Below are positions 1-11,415 of a DNA stretch of 64,000 nt, piece after piece. The position numbers were made by a program, and so were the translations under genes. The first letter of the stretch is position 1. Every line of letters starts with the position of its first letter. The DNA comes from Bisporella sp. PMI_857 (lineage: Eukaryota; Ascomycota; Leotiomycetes; Helotiales; Helotiaceae). The stretch is taken from assembly GCA_021307315.1 (NCBI GenBank), contig JAJSPD010000010.1:930001-994000 (forward strand). Direction: 5' to 3'. The notes under the pieces were generated by a model. That model made no database searches, was not told the DNA's origin, and saw nothing but the letters and a program-made list of their open reading frames with translations.

Positions 1-1479
1 GCATGCGCCATATTACCTGCCAACTGCTGGTCAGTCATTCAATATGTTCGCCTCCTTAGCGAAGAAACGGGAGAATGCTCGTATTTGATTTGAGCATTCT
101 TTGATCGTTTTCAGGACAGCATGTGTTTCTACTTGCACAGCGATCCGGCTGTGCTACTGCACACTAACTGATAGCTGGAACTTTGTGTACCTCAGCTGTT
201 AGTTGTTTTGCAGTTTTGCACTGCACTTGTTTTTGCCACTGCACTCAGCTGCATTTCAAAGATGCAACTGACTTGTATTTTGAGGCTATGGCTTTCTCTC
301 TTTCTCTCTTCAAATTTATTACAAGTTTACAAGTGGGGTATATATATAATTTAAGCTTTAGGGGCTCCATGCGAATGCAGGTCCCCCAGATTTTGCATAT
401 ATGATTCGCCCTTGGGGGCTTCACATGTCGTGCCCGATTCAATATGGGGTCAAAGGCGATCGGGCGGTGTCCAAATAGGGGGCCCCTATTCAAAACCTTT
501 GTGCTATTTGCTGGAATTGACCAACAAACACTCCTATTTTTTCAAACAAAAAAGCTGCTTACTTGTCCCCAGCTGAAGATTTATTCAGGAGAAGGGGAGA
601 CCGCTTCTGGTCCAACGGTTTCTATTCAGCTCCAGCCATTCATTCCAGCACCACTATTTACATGTTTAGCCGGAAGCGAGTCTCCAACAACCGGGTGGAG
701 CACCAACAGCAGATCGCCCCCTGAGGCGTGCACCGGCCTACTTGGAAGCGTATTCGGAGATGATTTGTTTTTGCAACTTATTTTAGTGCTTGGCGTAGAG
801 AAAACTTGGGGAAATATTAGGAAGCCATTTAGACAGATTCGCGTTCTCACCTGCTGTCAGTTTCTGACAGTAAGCAAACAATTATCCCTGCTTCAGATAA
901 AGAATTCCATCCTCTCTGCTGTCCACGGAAGACAAGATCTCTCTTATCGTATGGTAGGTGTTACAAGGATTTAAGCTCCTGTTGTGCAACAGAAGCTGCA
1001 AGCTTGTCCAGAGGGAACCCTAATTCTGATGTTTTTTTCTTATGCTGCAAGAAAACTTGTATATGGGAATTAGAGCTATTGACAACTCAGAATGCTCCAC
1101 GAAGAGCCTGCAAGCATTAACTCCCTTGCTACCAACAAGATTATAGACCATTAGAAGGCGTTGGCGCATTTTTAAGTAATTTTGTTGTAATTTTACATGA
1201 AAACGGCTTAGTCGCCTCGTTACCCATCTATCCACTCTCACCGCAATCAAATAAGTAAAATAAGTAAATAATTCCATTATGGCTTGCCACAATATTACGG
1301 CGGCAGCCAATCCTTGCCTAAACCTGGCTGCCGCCCATGGTTAGGATAGGTCACCGTTTCAGATCCTGGTCTGCACTCGGCGCTGTGATTTTTGACATCT
1401 GAAATGTACCGTATGCTTAACATTCAAGTTTTCCTACCCCCCCTACAACATCCATCTCCTTTCGTACTGAGGGACCATC
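1..1479. other. Left-edge intergenic stretch, no gene recognised
   Basis: Only short open frames on both strands with no recognisable domain. The last ~100 bases before 1480 are pyrimidine-rich, as expected for the promoter/leader of the glycosyltransferase gene. The longest frame (444-974, +) has no family resemblance I can see and no supporting splice pattern. Confidence 0.5.
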
Positions 1480-2910
1480 ATGAATTCAAAAATGCATGTC
1501 CCAACCTCGTTACTCTCTCCATTGGGAGGGAGGATACCTAAACCAATGCAGAGAGCTTTTCCTCTGTACATCGCCGCCATCCTCATCGTTCTATTTTTCT
1601 CCTTAACGTCGTCCTACGGCCAGTCAGCAGAAGTTTTAAAGCGCGTCGGAAACACCGTTATTTCGTATTCAATCCCATCGCACGCACCAGGCGATCGGTT
1701 TCCCAAGAAGATTTGGCAGACATGGAAGGTTGATCCTTTAGATTTTGAGGAAAGAGACAAGGTGCGCGCCAGATCATGGGCGAACAAAAATGAAGGCTAC
1801 AGATATGAGGTGTTGACAGATGGGAATGATCTACACTATGTAGAAACTAACTTTGGACCTGCCGGCTTAAATCGACCTGACATCGTCAACATGTACCGCG
1901 AACTTACCGCGAAAATTATCAAAGCCGATCTCCTGAGATACTTGGTCATGTATGTCGAAGGAGGAGTTTACGCGGATATCGATGTCGAAGCATTGAAGCC
2001 CGTCGACGAATGGATCCCTCCTCAATTCAATGCATCGGACGTCGGGCTTGTTATAAGTATTGAGATCGACGAGCCAGCGTGGGCGAACCATACAATTCTT
2101 GGTCCTAAATCGCAATCTTTCTGCCAATGGACTTTCATGTGCCGACCCAGGCTGCCTGTCATGTTGAGGCTTATTAACCATGTTATGAACTGGCTCAATG
2201 ATGTCGCGGCAAAGCAGAATGTTCCAATCGCAAACATTACTCTTAATTTTGACGAGGTGCTCACGGGCACTGGTCCCTCGGCTTTCACAAATGTCATGTT
2301 TGATGAAATGAGAGCGCAAACTGGAAGTGTGCCTCCTTGGGATGAGTTTCACAACATGACCTCTCGCGGCCCAAAACTGGTCGGAAATATTCTGGTTCTT
2401 ACCGTTGAATCATTCGCAGCAGGTCAAGGACATTCCAACTCTGGAAACCACGAATCGCCCCTAGCGCTTGTCAGGCATCATTACCACGCTTCCCTCTGGC
2501 CATCTCGCCATCCTAGGTACAGCCACCCCGCATACGGAATGGTGGAGGAATGCAATTGGAAGCCAGATTGTGTCAGAGATTGGGACAGAAATACGGCTAT
2601 ATACCCAACGCTACCCGAGGAGGAAAAGCAGAACCTGATCAAGATCAAGGAACAAGCAGACAAGGAGAGATATGACAAAGAGGAAGCAGAGAAGGCCGCG
2701 CAGGAAAAGGAAAGGCTGGATAAGGAAGCGGATGAACTATATAGTAGATGCGTGACCGGGTACACGCCCAGGCCGACGCCAGAGCCAACAGCAACCGGGA
2801 CAGATGCGCCTCAAGTCACAGGGCCACCGCAAGATCCGGAAGCGAGGCCCGAAGAGAAGAAGGAGGAAGCGAAGCCAGAAGAGAAGCAGGAAGAGAAGAA
2901 GGAAGGCTAA
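1480..2910 (+). CDS. GT32 family glycosyltransferase, OCH1-like (putative alpha-1,6-mannosyltransferase type), Golgi type II membrane protein
   Basis: A single uninterrupted frame of 476 residues starting at an ATG. A short cytoplasmic N-terminus is followed by one hydrophobic segment (about residues 27-46), the layout of a type II Golgi membrane protein. The catalytic region follows, with the OCH1/GT32 hallmarks IWQTWK (about residue 79) and the donor-sugar/metal-binding DxD in GGVYADIDVEALKP (D166, D168). The family transfers sugars, typically mannose, onto N-glycans or glycolipids in the Golgi. The last ~100 residues are unusual: a Lys/Glu-rich probable coiled coil, then a Pro/Thr stretch, then a tail of repeated KKEE/PEEK-like runs. 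The acceptor and linkage cannot be told from sequence; a HOC1-like or other GT32 member is equally possible. It is not obviously connected to the GlcNAc cluster downstream. Confidence 0.85.
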   Translation: MNSKMHVPTSLLSPLGGRIPKPMQRAFPLYIAAILIVLFFSLTSSYGQSAEVLKRVGNTVISYSIPSHAPGDRFPKKIWQTWKVDPLDFEERDKVRARSWANKNEGYRYEVLTDGNDLHYVETNFGPAGLNRPDIVNMYRELTAKIIKADLLRYLVMYVEGGVYADIDVEALKPVDEWIPPQFNASDVGLVISIEIDEPAWANHTILGPKSQSFCQWTFMCRPRLPVMLRLINHVMNWLNDVAAKQNVPIANITLNFDEVLTGTGPSAFTNVMFDEMRAQTGSVPPWDEFHNMTSRGPKLVGNILVLTVESFAAGQGHSNSGNHESPLALVRHHYHASLWPSRHPRYSHPAYGMVEECNWKPDCVRDWDRNTAIYPTLPEEEKQNLIKIKEQADKERYDKEEAEKAAQEKERLDKEADELYSRCVTGYTPRPTPEPTATGTDAPQVTGPPQDPEARPEEKKEEAKPEEKQEEKKEG

Positions 2911-4973
2911 TGACCATGGCGCTGGTGCTCTTGCTCTTGTTGGCATTTTACGGCGTTGAATGGTTGGCATATTGGGATGTATTATGTATCAAATCACACT
3001 GGGGGAGTTTCCCGAATCATGAAATTATAATAGGGATACCTCTGATGCAGTTCTTTTATGTTTCTAAGACGGCTTGTAGTCGGTCATGAGGTCTAGGGGT
3101 GGTGTATCACGTACGGAAGATATGAGTTCTTTTACAAACTTCAAAGAACCAAAATCTCGGATATAGAATTTTAAATAGAATATAGTTTCTCCTGAAGCTT
3201 GTGTCGTGTTTCAAAGCCACCGGTGATGCAACTACCGTTCTCTTTCATCCCGTCTCTGTTCTATTCCTGAAATTTGACATCTTTCGTCCCCCCCCCCGTT
3301 TCGTTTCGGATACGAAACTTAAATGAAGCAGCCTCGGGCTATTTCTCATTTGCCTTTCTTAGCATCGACCTCGAATACGCGAAGAATAATGCGAGGTACC
3401 AAAGCACAATCAAGCCGATGCTGGGTTCCAAGTGTTTTCTAGTCATGTGTCTATTCTCCTCTTCTAGCATAGCAGGAAAGCTAAAGATTGCACATCATGC
3501 GGGAACGACATGAACCACTTCAAACACCCGAGGAGCCGTTCTATACTGCTGTTGATCTTAAGGTAATCATCTATACGTTAATTATCATTTGTATTATTTA
3601 GCATTCCAGTGTTTTCAACTGAATATACCAGAACCATCATGTCTATAAGAACACATAGAAATCCATCCGTCATTATCGTTGCTGATAGCCAATCTTCGCT
3701 ATATAACACCAGATCATGACCTCTTTTCTTCCTCCTTCACCCGGTCAATGTTTTTTACCTAGCAAGATGTGTAAACTGCGTATAGTACTAAGAACAATAT
3801 TCGAGCTTGCCAGCTCGCCGACTTATCCTCCAGGAGCAGTGCTGCGACAGTACTAACTCATAAACGTCACAGTTTTACCTCGTTGTTAGAACACGGGACA
3901 CTACCGGATCGTGAGAACCGTCACACCTGAATGACCATAGTGCCTAATGAAATATAACGTTGACCCCTCTAACAATTTCTCCTTGACAAAAGACACGCCG
4001 TCAACTCCCGGCTTGTTGTCATATGCACCCTCCCATGGGCAACCAGCACAGACCTTTACCAAGTTTTACCTTATATGGGAAACATCAATATCTTCCAACT
4101 CCTGTTAAAACGTGATGTCATTACAATACCAAGATCCTGAACCAGAATAGCAGCGTCAACTCTCCAAATGCAAAAATACTTTAAGCTCAGGGGGCAGATT
4201 TCGCTACACTAACCGAGAATCAGGGGGGGCATGTGGCATGGTACTTCCTTTGTCCCAAAAGAGGCAGGCACACTTGATGCTTCGGCAAAACACCGAATCC
4301 CATAGTAAAGCCTGTCATCTTGTTCCATGATTGTTGGCCGTATGCTCTATGTTCGAATTAGGCTTATTTCTTCCCACGGCAGGATGGTCTCTCTGAATGA
4401 GCCCGTCCAGCACGCATTGCACGGAAGGATAGCTACATAGGCGGTGCCTCCCATGTGGGATGTTGAATTTTCTCAATGTATCAAATCGTTCTGTGACATC
4501 AGAGATATGCGAAGTGCTTCAACTGATTTAGAGACCAACTGATTAGCTACTCAGCCGTCTACAAGATTTGCACATGGGCTAAATATATCAGCAGATCTTT
4601 TTTGGAACATTAAACAACTTGCACAATGCAACAGAGGAAACCAAAAGTCAAGTATCACAGACATAAATTGACTATTTGGCCGGATAGCCTCCAATATTGC
4701 CTATTCCCCAGCATCTGTATTGCCAATGCATCTGAAAGGGCCAAAGCATGATATATTCCAATGCAAGACGTTATATAAGTACAAGGGCCTCAGTACCATA
4801 CGCCACGCTATTCAAAAATCATTATCGGTGTCATGTATCTGCCGGATACAGTCTTCCAGGGTATAAATCACCATCCTACTTCGCTTCTTTTCTGCCTCGC
4901 CCTTGCTCTTCCACAACCGCTGGAAACTGGGATATTGACGCTTTTACATCGGGCCCAAGGATGGGGAGCTTCT
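2911..4973. other. Gene-free stretch between convergent genes
   Basis: This 2.1 kb interval lies between the 3' ends of the glycosyltransferase (+) and the RON1-like regulator (-). Only short frames are present. There is a C-run near 3288-3297. I see no coding exon, RNA gene or repeat I can support. Confidence 0.5.
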
Positions 4974-6779
4974 TCAGTCATCTGCTGAAAAGTACCGCTT
5001 AGTCTTGCTCTTGCCCTGTTGTGCCTGGAGATCAGGCGGAATGCGCATATGGTGTACCACATGCGGTCTATAGATTGCATCAACTGGCGGCATCCTATTC
5101 AGACTACATTAGCTTTGCATCTTCGATTAGATATAGAGACAGTAGACATACCAGTCATCTACACTGAGCGGAAAGTACTCATAGAGCAAGTCCGCGTCGC
5201 CGTTCTCAACGGGGCTTCCCACTTTCTTGGCCACTCCCACAGTTTCTGGACTCTCACTAGTGAGTCCTTTCCGCGCTCTCGTTAATGCTTCATCATCGAC
5301 AAGCGAGAGATCTATTGGCGCTTGCGAAGGTTTCGAAGCCGTGTTTTCCTGTTTCCATTTCGGTACTGGCGGTGGGCGAGAGAGCGTCAATTTCTTACTC
5401 GTATGCTGTGTGGTAGGTACCGAGGGGGATAGGAGCGGCGGTTGAGACTTATCCCAATCGCTAGTATCCGGCTGCGTCATTTTGTTAGAGCTGATTCGAT
5501 TCAATAGCAACTTCAGGAGCGGATGAAGGCTTACCTGCACTGTAGTCAAGCTATAAAACCCAAATGAATTGTGTCTTCCACCGCTCGGTTCAGGTTTTAC
5601 CGGCGTCGTTGTCTCGCTCGTTGTCCTTGGTTTGTTTTCAATCTTCCTCTCGTTGAGAGGCACGTCTTTTCTGCTATCAAAGTTCCTTGGACTCCTTCCT
5701 CTGACGATAATTGGACCGCTTTGGATTTCCGCAATCTTGACACTCTCCCCTGTTGCTAAAGTTGCGACCAGGTTTATCTGAACGATATAGTGCTGCTGCA
5801 AACCTTTCCTTCGTCCATTGTTTGCGGTAGCATGTTTGAACTGTAATCGCTTCCATGCGATTGGGATCTGCACCATCTGGGGATCTAATTCCGGATTCAT
5901 GCTTAAATCCAATGGCCATTTGGGTGGCGCTTGTCCAGCCTTTTCTTCGCTGCTTGTTAAGGTGCTCGTTTTCCAGGGCACACTGATAATCTCAGTACTC
6001 TTCCCCTCTATACTCTCTAATGCTGATATAGTTGCGGACATTTCATATATCGGAATACGCTGCCCTTGCTCACTGAGAATGTGCGAACAACTTCTACTCA
6101 TCGTCACTGTGCCAGAGATCTGGAAAAGGTTTCGGCGGTAGCAGGTCAGCTCTAAGGGCCGTCCAGTGGTCTCTCCTCCGAACACATCCTCTGCCACGAA
6201 GAACATGCCATACAATTCAGCAGTCATACTTGGCCAGGTCTGGCCGTTTTGGTCCAATACAGCGGCTTTTGGGATGGCCGCCCCGAATCCAAGCAGTTTG
6301 TTATCCAGCTCTGCAGTGGAGGCTGGTTCGACATTTTGGGCAGTAGAGGTATCGTCGAGGAGAGATTCAAAAGGTCCCGACTGGTATGAAAAGGGGTCTT
6401 CGAAGGTAGAGAGGTCATAAGAAGGAGTGTAAGGTATAGCTAACCCATTGTTGATATCATCTCTGTAATAAATGTTAGTTTAGAGTTCTGGCTCCACTTC
6501 CCCAGCTTTCCGCGACAGCGATCACTGTGCAGTCCTGGGAGGAAAATACGGGATGAACAGGAAGACGCACACGAAAGACTCTTGGTCGAAATTCAGCTCA
6601 TGCTCGAATGCGTCCATTGTGGGTGGTATGTGTTGCGAAAGGGAACTCCCCGCTTCGAGCGCTGTCAATCTCAAGTTTGGTGCGAAGCCGCTGTGAACCG
6701 TAGTCATCGTAGAGCCGTTGTCATAGCCTGCCATCGCTTTGCCGGGCCACAGGTTGCTGCTGACTGGGGAATGAAGCAT
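4974..6779 (-). CDS. ron1: NDT80/PhoG-domain transcription factor, RON1-like regulator of GlcNAc catabolism
   Basis: Proposed exons on the minus strand: 6779-6571, 6462-5535, 5471-5152 and 5094-4974, giving 525 residues. The p53-like NDT80/PhoG DNA-binding domain occupies roughly residues 130-330, recognisable from CYRRNLFQISGT, WKRLQFKHATANN and the RGRSPRNFDSRKD stretch near its end. The C-terminus is the conserved YEYFPLSVDDWMPPVDAIYR motif, recovered only when the intron 5151-5095 is removed. The intron 5534-5472 is 63 nt (3n, no stop) with a clear CTAAC branch site, so unspliced RNA would stay in frame. The start is the first in-frame ATG; Met16 is an alternative. VIB-1/XprG and RON1 belong to the same family and share these motifs. 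I favour RON1 because the next genes are the GlcNAc catabolic set, which RON1 controls in Trichoderma reesei; XprG/VIB-1 remains possible. Confidence 0.82.
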
Positions 6780-7676
6780 GGAGGATAGGCGATGTGAGAG
6801 CTGTGCACATTATTGAAGCAACAAGGCAAACCGACTAGAGCTCTCGATCTCCCTCTTTCTCTCCTTCTCTCAATCTCACAGGTGGCGGCCGGATTTAGAT
6901 CAAGTGAGATCAAGAGAGCCGAAGGGGGGTAGGGTAACCATAAATGCTGTGTTATTGGGCGAAGATCATTTCTTGGGGTTCCTTCAGGGATGCATAAGCC
7001 TGAACTTTGCTAGATTTGGCGAGTGGAAAAGTTGCTATCTCTGTTATCTAGGTCATCGTTCCACTGCTTGGTCATTTGTCCCGCAGATACAGTTCCGTCC
7101 CTAGCAGTATGGATCTCTAACGGTCGCATGTACCACACACTCTCAAGGTTCTCTTCAACAATTGTTACTTTAAAAAAATGAGATGAACGGGTACTTTTAA
7201 ACAACCCCTCCATACACAGAGAGAGAGCCACATGATGCCTGTTCCCCACGTTTGACTACCAGTGACGGCGCATAATCTCGGTTCTATTTCAGAGGCGGGG
7301 AACAAGGGAATAGGGAATCCGCCCCTGAGTAGACTGCCATCCTCTACTACGTGTCAGTAACCTCTTACGCAAAACCACCGTAGAGTATGTACGGTAGGGA
7401 AATGGTTCCCTTGAACAGGAGGCGCAGGGCAATTGAGAAACAAACAGGTGCTGGGGTTAAATCCTCCTTGTTTGAAGACGCTTGTACATGCTTCATCGAG
7501 AAGCCAAACGGTTTATTATTATGTAAATACCCCTTTATGTTATCCACCATAACTTCATGAAAATGTATGCTTCCCTTATGACCTCCTTAGAAATTTGCCA
7601 CTATGCCACCAAAACTCCGAGAATGCTATGCTATGTATATACGCTATGCCGCCTCCGTTTTGTGGCAATGCCATCT
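6780..7676. other. Intergenic region upstream of the RON1-like gene
   Basis: About 0.9 kb separating the start of the regulator gene from the 3' end of the kinase gene, both on the minus strand. It should hold the ron1 promoter and leader and the kinase 3' UTR. A CT-rich tract on the minus-strand sense lies just upstream of the regulator start (GA/CT-rich at 6840-6880). No coding exon seen. Confidence 0.5.
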
Positions 7677-9360
7677 CTACTCCCCGTCCAGACATGCTAC
7701 AGCGACAGCGGCTCCAAGCAGTGAGCTCTCTTCAGCATACATCAGCTCAATTGCCCCGGGTCTGCCACCACTTGCCTCTACTAGACTATCTAACTGGTTT
7801 TGGCATGTGTTTCTAAAGCTTGGGTAGTTCTCGAGCACCGAACCATTGTATGCTACTAATGTATGTTTCGACTGAGATGGAGTAATTTGTTCTGCTTCAT
7901 TTCGAAGAGACCAAAGAGCGTGGACACTATTAGCAAGAACTCTCGCAGCCCGTTGTGTGACGTAGGATGCGATCAATTGGAGAGCTTGTATGTCTGCTTT
8001 AGAAGGTTCATGAGAGGAGGGGTGCCGCGAGGTGAATATCTTTGTGGCAGATTGAAGATTAGATGTGACGTCGCTAACACATACGTCAGTCCAGCCAGGG
8101 TAGGATATAGGTGCAATAACTTACGACTCAATCAGGGAGATGGTCTCGGTTTCTAAAGAGTATCTCTCCTCTAGACTTTCTGGTACAACGCCGCCGAAGA
8201 GGCCCGTTGTTTGGATTCCTTCAACGAGAACTAATCGAGTGATCTCTCCTAGATAGCCACCACTCACGAAATGCTCAAGCGGTTGGAAGTCAGGATTGTG
8301 ATGTGTTGACAGCAATAACTTATCCCATTTGGTGTACGGCAGAATCCCGGCTCCGAACATAGAAAGTTCGGTGTTGACAATGACATGCTTAGCTGAATCG
8401 TGCCATGACGATGGTCGAACCCCAAACTTTCCCGGAGACAGAATGTGCACTGGGAGATGCACAGCGGCGTTGACACCTGTTCCGAGGATCAGGGCGAAGC
8501 GAGTCGTCGGGTCCAGATAGGCTTTAGATAGCAGTGTCGCAGATGAGTCGTTCACAATGGCATTAAGTTGCACCTTCAGCCCCTTTCTGGAGCACGCGCC
8601 TTGAATCAGGTCGCCGAGATCCTGACCCAGCAGTCCATTGGCGGCCATAAAGCCTTTCCCCATTCCGAGAAGGAGCCCGCTTCGGAGTGAAGTTTGTCTG
8701 TTGGCTAGTCAGCTGACTATTCAAGGTTTATGGAACTTAGGAATCTCACTGAATAGGAAATGACCAAGACAGTCCCATAGACAGTGGGTCGCCAGAATCT
8801 TCATGGCCTTCGGGCTGGCCAGAGAGAGTACTTTCTATCCTCTCAGCCATCCAGTCGAAGAACAGAAGACCTTTCAATTGCCTTACTCCAGCATCGATTT
8901 TGAAGGATTTGCTCCTAAGGATATTGCACCCATCCCCCTCGGTTTTCTTCCCTGAAAGCTCAATCAAGGCTACTCTGAAAGTTGAGCCTCCAACATCGAG
9001 TGCTAGATAATTTCCACACTCATGTCCAGCTGGGAGTTGGTGGTTGTATGAAGGAAGCATACAAATGTCGCTCTCCACCAAGCGAACCTCGAATTGCTTT
9101 TTCATCCCGTTTGAAAAGGCCAACGACTTCTCTATTCGTGTTTGCTTCTCAAATAAGTCTTTCACCTCCTCCAGAAACAGCTCCACCCTCTGCCGTGACA
9201 CATTGCTTGGTTGGTCAACATTCTCTCCCTTAAGGACATTAGGTGAGATCCAGAATCTCAGAATAGTCGCCAGCCAAGACCTGGTGCGAAGCAGCGATCT
9301 GAGGAAAGCAGAATAGAAGACCTGTCGTACCTTCGTCATGGCAGCAATGAACGGCTGCAT
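7677..9360 (-). CDS. hxk3: Hexokinase-family N-acetylglucosamine kinase
   Basis: Exons 9360-8750, 8697-8125 and 8073-7677 (introns of 52 and 51 nt) give 526 residues. Hexokinase signatures are in order: phosphate-1 loop LALDVGGSTFRVALIEL in exon 1; the substrate-contact SWSFPIQQTS spanning intron 1; the catalytic region IVNDSSATLLS, whose Asp is the general base in hexokinases; and the phosphate-2 loop ILGTGVNAAV (canonical GTGTNA). Sequence is clearly diverged from glycolytic hexokinase and glucokinase. The neighbours (deaminase, deacetylase, glucosaminidase, RON1-like factor) point to GlcNAc as substrate, producing GlcNAc-6-phosphate, as for NAG5/HXK3-type kinases. The first ~50 residues are basic and partly hydrophobic and are not shared with typical hexokinases; Met8 is an alternative start. 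It is divergent from the deaminase gene across a 2 kb promoter region. Substrate is inferred from context. Confidence 0.88.
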
Positions 9361-11415
9361 GACATCAAGTGCTGCTACATGTAAACCTCATATATAAATT
9401 TCTCTCTGGCGCTAAGGCGCGGCTAAAGATGTACGGTACGAGGGGCGATCTCCATAGCCCGGGGTTCTGATCTACTGTAGCATGGCCAGAGGCAAACTTA
9501 AATTAGACGTTGTATGTGTTAGGAGGTATGGAGACGACCACTGTATGTTGTGAGACGAGGTGATTGTTAGGCTTGGGGGTAGACCAAGAAGAAGGGTCGC
9601 GGGAGGTTAATGCAGGGCAAGCGAGACCGTGGCCAGGGAGTAAGCGTCCGGGTAAGACGTAGACGTGCTTTAAGGATCCGGGACGGGTAAGGTAAGGTAG
9701 ACTAAAGAGGTGAAAGTAACGATACCACTGGGATGGTTAGGTGATATCGTATCGCAATTGGCAATTTGAGAAAGATGGATCAAATCGGTCAGTTGTCAAG
9801 ATGCAAAAGAAAAGGCGAAGGAAAGCGTTCAGGCGGGCTGGGATAGAGGTTATTGGCTTTGATATTGGGAGATCATTACGCCATGGCCCGCTGGAGCGAC
9901 TGTGATTGCTACGATAGGCCGAGACAGGCGATTCAGCAGATCAAAGGGGCCCGGCAGCAATAGCAATAATAATATAATAATAATAGTAATACGCTACAAT
10001 AATGTCGATACAAAAAATCCAGCATACGTTGCGAATGCCGACATGCTTTGGGAATGGATATGCGAATGGACACCACGTTCTTGCAGCAGATCAGAAATAC
10101 GAAGGGCGAGCTAGCTACTACAGTACAGCACAAAGCCGCCAAATCACCGCGAATCTGGCCGTCGTGGGGATGGACGGGATATCGGTTAGAGAGTATTGCA
10201 CGAGTTACATATACAGTAGGTGGACAAGGTGTGTCTCGACGATCAATAGGCTGTCGAAGAGTGAAAAGGATAGGGGAGTGACCTGCTTCAAGGGCGTGCG
10301 GGTATTCAGCTGCACTGTACTTACTGTAAGGCCTTGGGGGAGAAAAAAAAGACATCTTTCAGACAGCTTCGTTTTGCGGCTTCTTCCACTCACAATTCTG
10401 CCATGGTCCCAACAAATTGGACAAATCCTCTTTTCTCAACGCCCCTGCATTTGACTGCGGCTTATTGTTATTCTTTAACCCAGTTAAATCCACAAAATAG
10501 ACTTTCTGAATCAGAAGGGCTATCTTTTACAGTTTCTTGGGTGCTGGTTGTTGCAAACAAATGAAGCGTCGAAAAAAAGCAAAGCAACGTTACAGAGAGT
10601 CTTTGGGCAGTGTTAAGGCAGGGTTGCTTTTTTTTTTTTTTTTTGGGCTCAGCGGCACATTTTAGGGGGGGGCTCCATAGGCCCTCCCCCCCCATGACTC
10701 CATTAGATAAGCACCGTCCCATGGTAACCTTACCTTACTGTACGGTATCACTGGGGGCCGCCCCCCCGCTGCTGTCCCACCCCGCCATCCAAAAGCTACC
10801 ACCACCATCAACATCATAATTATCATCATCAACAACGACCTGTCATCCACCCCTTCACCCTCACCCCCGTCATCCGCCAAACTTTCCTGGAACATGAGCA
10901 TAAGCATGGATATGAGCATGAGTTTGATCAGCTACGCAGCTCAAACACGCAATTAGCAAGTGCATTCATTCCATGTTGCAAATATACCATACAATGATTT
11001 GCAACATCTATAAAAAAGCACAATTGCAATTGAAATCTAGACCGGTGATCAAGTGGCAGCCCGCTGGTCACAAAGTCAAGTCTAGCTGGACCCACGATCC
11101 ATATCACTTCCTATCAAACTACCAACCCCGTAGTCCGCACGCGGTCCAAGGTAAGAATGGGACTGGCAGTGACGTTCCATAGTCAGACGGAAAGATACGT
11201 CTACCTCTACGCTTATGGCCTAAACTCCCTATGGTTTCGATGGTAGGATACCCAACGGCTTTGTTCATAGTTAGAGTCTCCTATTAAGCTTGATCTTCGA
11301 TTCTTTGTCAGAACTTTCTTCGTCGCGCAACTTTCTACTTCAAATATAGCTGTAATAAATCCTCATTAACCGCTAATCTATTTCATACATCACAACAACC
11401 CCAGGTAACATCACA
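9361..11415. promoter_or_regulatory. Shared divergent promoter region, GlcNAc kinase / deaminase
   Basis: 2.05 kb between two divergent start codons. Low-complexity DNA dominates the middle: AAT-type triplets around 9960-9990, a T17 run at 10628-10644, G and C runs at 10664-10692, and CAT/ATC triplets around 10800-10850. CACAAA cores, the heart of the yeast Ndt80 site (consensus gNCRCAAAW), occur at 10129-10134 and 11069-11074; the second is preceded by GT and so fits gNCACAAA. A hexamer is expected by chance in this length, so these are only candidate RON1 sites. No coding exon seen. Confidence 0.5.

Noticed and set aside
444..974. 176-codon plus-strand frame at the left end
   Set aside because: The translation has no recognisable motif or consistent composition, and there are no neighbouring exons.
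1867..2352. Minus-strand frame inside the GT32 gene
   Set aside because: It is a shadow of the well-supported plus-strand glycosyltransferase.
4974..6779. Naming the NDT80 gene VIB-1/XprG
   Set aside because: The domain alone fits, but the surrounding GlcNAc gene set favours RON1; kept as the stated alternative.
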